Below are positions 4,498-5,249 of a stretch of 5,249 nucleotides of DNA, in pieces. Under the pieces are notes generated by a model, which saw only the letters and a program-made list of their open reading frames with translations, had not been told where the DNA came from and did not search any database. The DNA comes from JBMCWH01 sp048621635 (GTDB lineage Bacteria > Patescibacteriota > WWE3 > JAUXAW01 > JAYEID01), in NCBI GenBank assembly GCA_048621635.1, contig JBMCWH010000028.1:1-5249 (forward strand), given 5' to 3'. Position 1 is the first letter of the stretch; the number at the start of each line of letters is the position of its first letter. Made by a program: the position numbers and the translations under genes.

Positions 4498-4528
4498 GAA
4501 GTGACATTTGCTTATGCTACAGCTAATT

Positions 4529-4534
4529 AGGAGG
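4529..4534 (+). other. Orphan AGGAGG (Shine-Dalgarno-like)
   Basis: This is the best Shine-Dalgarno match in the window, yet no long frame follows. TTG codons at 4536 and 4539 open about 19 codons before TGA, and the ATG at 4558 opens a 36-codon frame running into the repeat element. It may be chance, or the remnant of a leader or gene start disrupted by the element at 4576-4691. Confidence 0.3.
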
Positions 4535-4575
4535 TTTGTTGTTAAATAATCTGGTTTATGCTACTCTTCCTAGTA

Positions 4576-4691
4576 AAGAACGCAGATTTAACAGATGAAA
4601 ATAAACAGATGACACAGATGAATATGAATGATCACAAACAATTAATAATGTATCTGTTTAATCTGTAACAATTTGTGTAATCTGTGTTCTT
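4576..4691. repeat. Palindromic ACAGAT-family element in a 5' leader
   Basis: The left arm has ACAGAT-type words at 4582, 4591, 4605 and 4614 (spacing 9, 14, 9). The right arm has ATCTGT-type words at 4652, 4661, 4671 (degenerate) and 4680 (spacing 9, 10, 9). The 13-bp ends (4576-4588 and 4679-4691) are inverted repeats with one mismatch. About 30 bp of AT-rich centre lies between arms. It ends 12 bp before the ATG of the rightward gene, so it would form part of that gene's leader. The rest of the 309-bp intergenic region holds only the dyads and weak signals listed separately. Confidence 0.85.
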
Positions 4692-4703
4692 GAGTTTATA
4701 GTG

Positions 4704-5246
4704 ATGCGCAAAACTATTATTATTTTTCTAACCTTATTTATTTTTTTCGCGGTTGTTGTTGATTCAGTGCAGGGGCAGGTAAACCCTCCGGTTAAAGATT
4801 TGCAAAAAGATGCGGCTAGCTCCTTTCGGATCCAGTTTAGGGATTTAATGGAGGGAGTTAAAGGTGTTTTTTCTAATGAGAAGAAATTGGCAACTCCTGT
4901 TTTTTTTACAATAACGCGCGGTGTTAACCCTGTTCCTGTAGCTGTTTTTGAATTAGATTCGGATGCCAAGCCGCGTATTCCTGAGATAGGGGAGTTAGCT
5001 TCAGTTAATCAAGAAGCTGCTTCTGAAGGGAAAAGTTCGGAGGGGACTGCTTCTGACAGTGATGATTCTTTGGGCGAAGTTTGGGGGGCAAGGATTGACC
5101 GTGCGGGTAGGGAAGTCCAGTGGTGGTTTAGTGATAGTAATATGGTTTTGCTTTTACTAGCTGTTGGTGGATTGGTAGTGGTTGGGATCGGTGCTGCCGG
5201 CTTGCTTTCTGGTGCTAAACTGCTTTGGGAGTGGCTGCAGGAATAG
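4704..5246 (+). CDS. Secreted protein with C-terminal membrane anchor, unknown function
   Basis: The 180-residue protein is not recognised. Residues 1-24 are a signal peptide (MRK, then a long Ile/Leu/Phe/Val core, likely cleavage after SVQG). The mature part is about 120 residues with a basic/acidic mix, and a Ser/Glu/Asp-rich, probably disordered linker at 99-124. A WGARIDRAGREVQWWF segment precedes one membrane helix at about 147-170, and a short amphipathic tail (GAKLLWEWLQE) ends the protein. Topology would be outside with a C-terminal anchor. I chose the ATG at 4704 over the adjacent GTG at 4701; neither has a Shine-Dalgarno, and the leader is the palindromic repeat element. AGGAA after the stop may serve a gene beyond the window edge. 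Confidence 0.82.
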   Translation: MRKTIIIFLTLFIFFAVVVDSVQGQVNPPVKDLQKDAASSFRIQFRDLMEGVKGVFSNEKKLATPVFFTITRGVNPVPVAVFELDSDAKPRIPEIGELASVNQEAASEGKSSEGTASDSDDSLGEVWGARIDRAGREVQWWFSDSNMVLLLLAVGGLVVVGIGAAGLLSGAKLLWEWLQE

Positions 5247-5249
5247 GAA

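Noticed and set aside
4482..4518. Rightward promoter using TTGACA (4482) and TATGCT (4513)
   Set aside because: The spacer would be 25 bp, too long for a normal housekeeping promoter.
4658..4969. Leftward 103-residue frame opposite the rightward gene
   Set aside because: Its translation has no signal or domain, whereas the opposite strand encodes a convincing signal peptide and membrane anchor.
1..5249. Diversity-generating retroelement suggested by Avd-like proteins
   Set aside because: There is no reverse transcriptase, no template/variable repeat pair with adenine-specific differences, and the S23 proteins match the general family rather than Avd specifically.

Overview
The window looks like a piece of an uncultured ultra-small bacterium of the Candidate Phyla Radiation (Patescibacteria, perhaps Microgenomates-like). 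This is an inference from gene style, not from a marker gene. The signs are moderate AT content, short secreted or membrane-anchored proteins with little recognisable similarity, a secreted protein ending in an FNWW-type tail, two S23-type four-helix-bundle genes, almost no Shine-Dalgarno sequences, and many short palindromic repeats. Normal stop codons (TAA, TAG, TGA) are used.

Layout: six genes run leftward on the minus strand. From upstream to downstream they are an S23-type four-helix-bundle gene (4011-4394), a 62-residue helix-turn-helix gene (3786-3974), a secreted 397-residue repeat-rich protein (2577-3770), a 291-residue protein containing a second S23-type domain (1625-2500), a 251-residue single-pass membrane protein (870-1625, overlapping the previous stop by one base), and a secreted protein with a MAM-like domain followed by an Fn3-like domain (784 down past the left edge). 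Spacing is short throughout, so one or a few transcripts are likely. A 309-bp divergent intergenic region (4395-4703) separates them from a rightward gene for a secreted protein with a C-terminal membrane anchor (4704-5246).

The most unusual content is a network of at least eleven arrays of very short words. Five different word families occur: ACAGAT, ACGGGA, CGCGAAT/CCGCG, GGATNNNCGC and the 7-mer AGTAGNN/AGCATTA. Most follow one layout: two units 9-10 bp apart, a gap of 10-17 bp, then two more units 9-10 bp apart, often with a mirrored inverted arm. Both S23-type genes are bracketed by such inverted arms, each with its own word family. Several arrays lie inside reading frames without breaking them: three in the 397-residue gene, two in the 291-residue gene and one in the 251-residue gene.

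Working hypothesis (inference): S23-type proteins here recognise, mobilise or maintain families of short-word palindromic elements, some as full S23-carrying units and others as S23-less miniature copies. The structure resembles rRNA intervening sequences that encode S23, and in-frame Rickettsia palindromic elements. The protein-coding theme apart from this is cell-surface proteins with unknown ligands.
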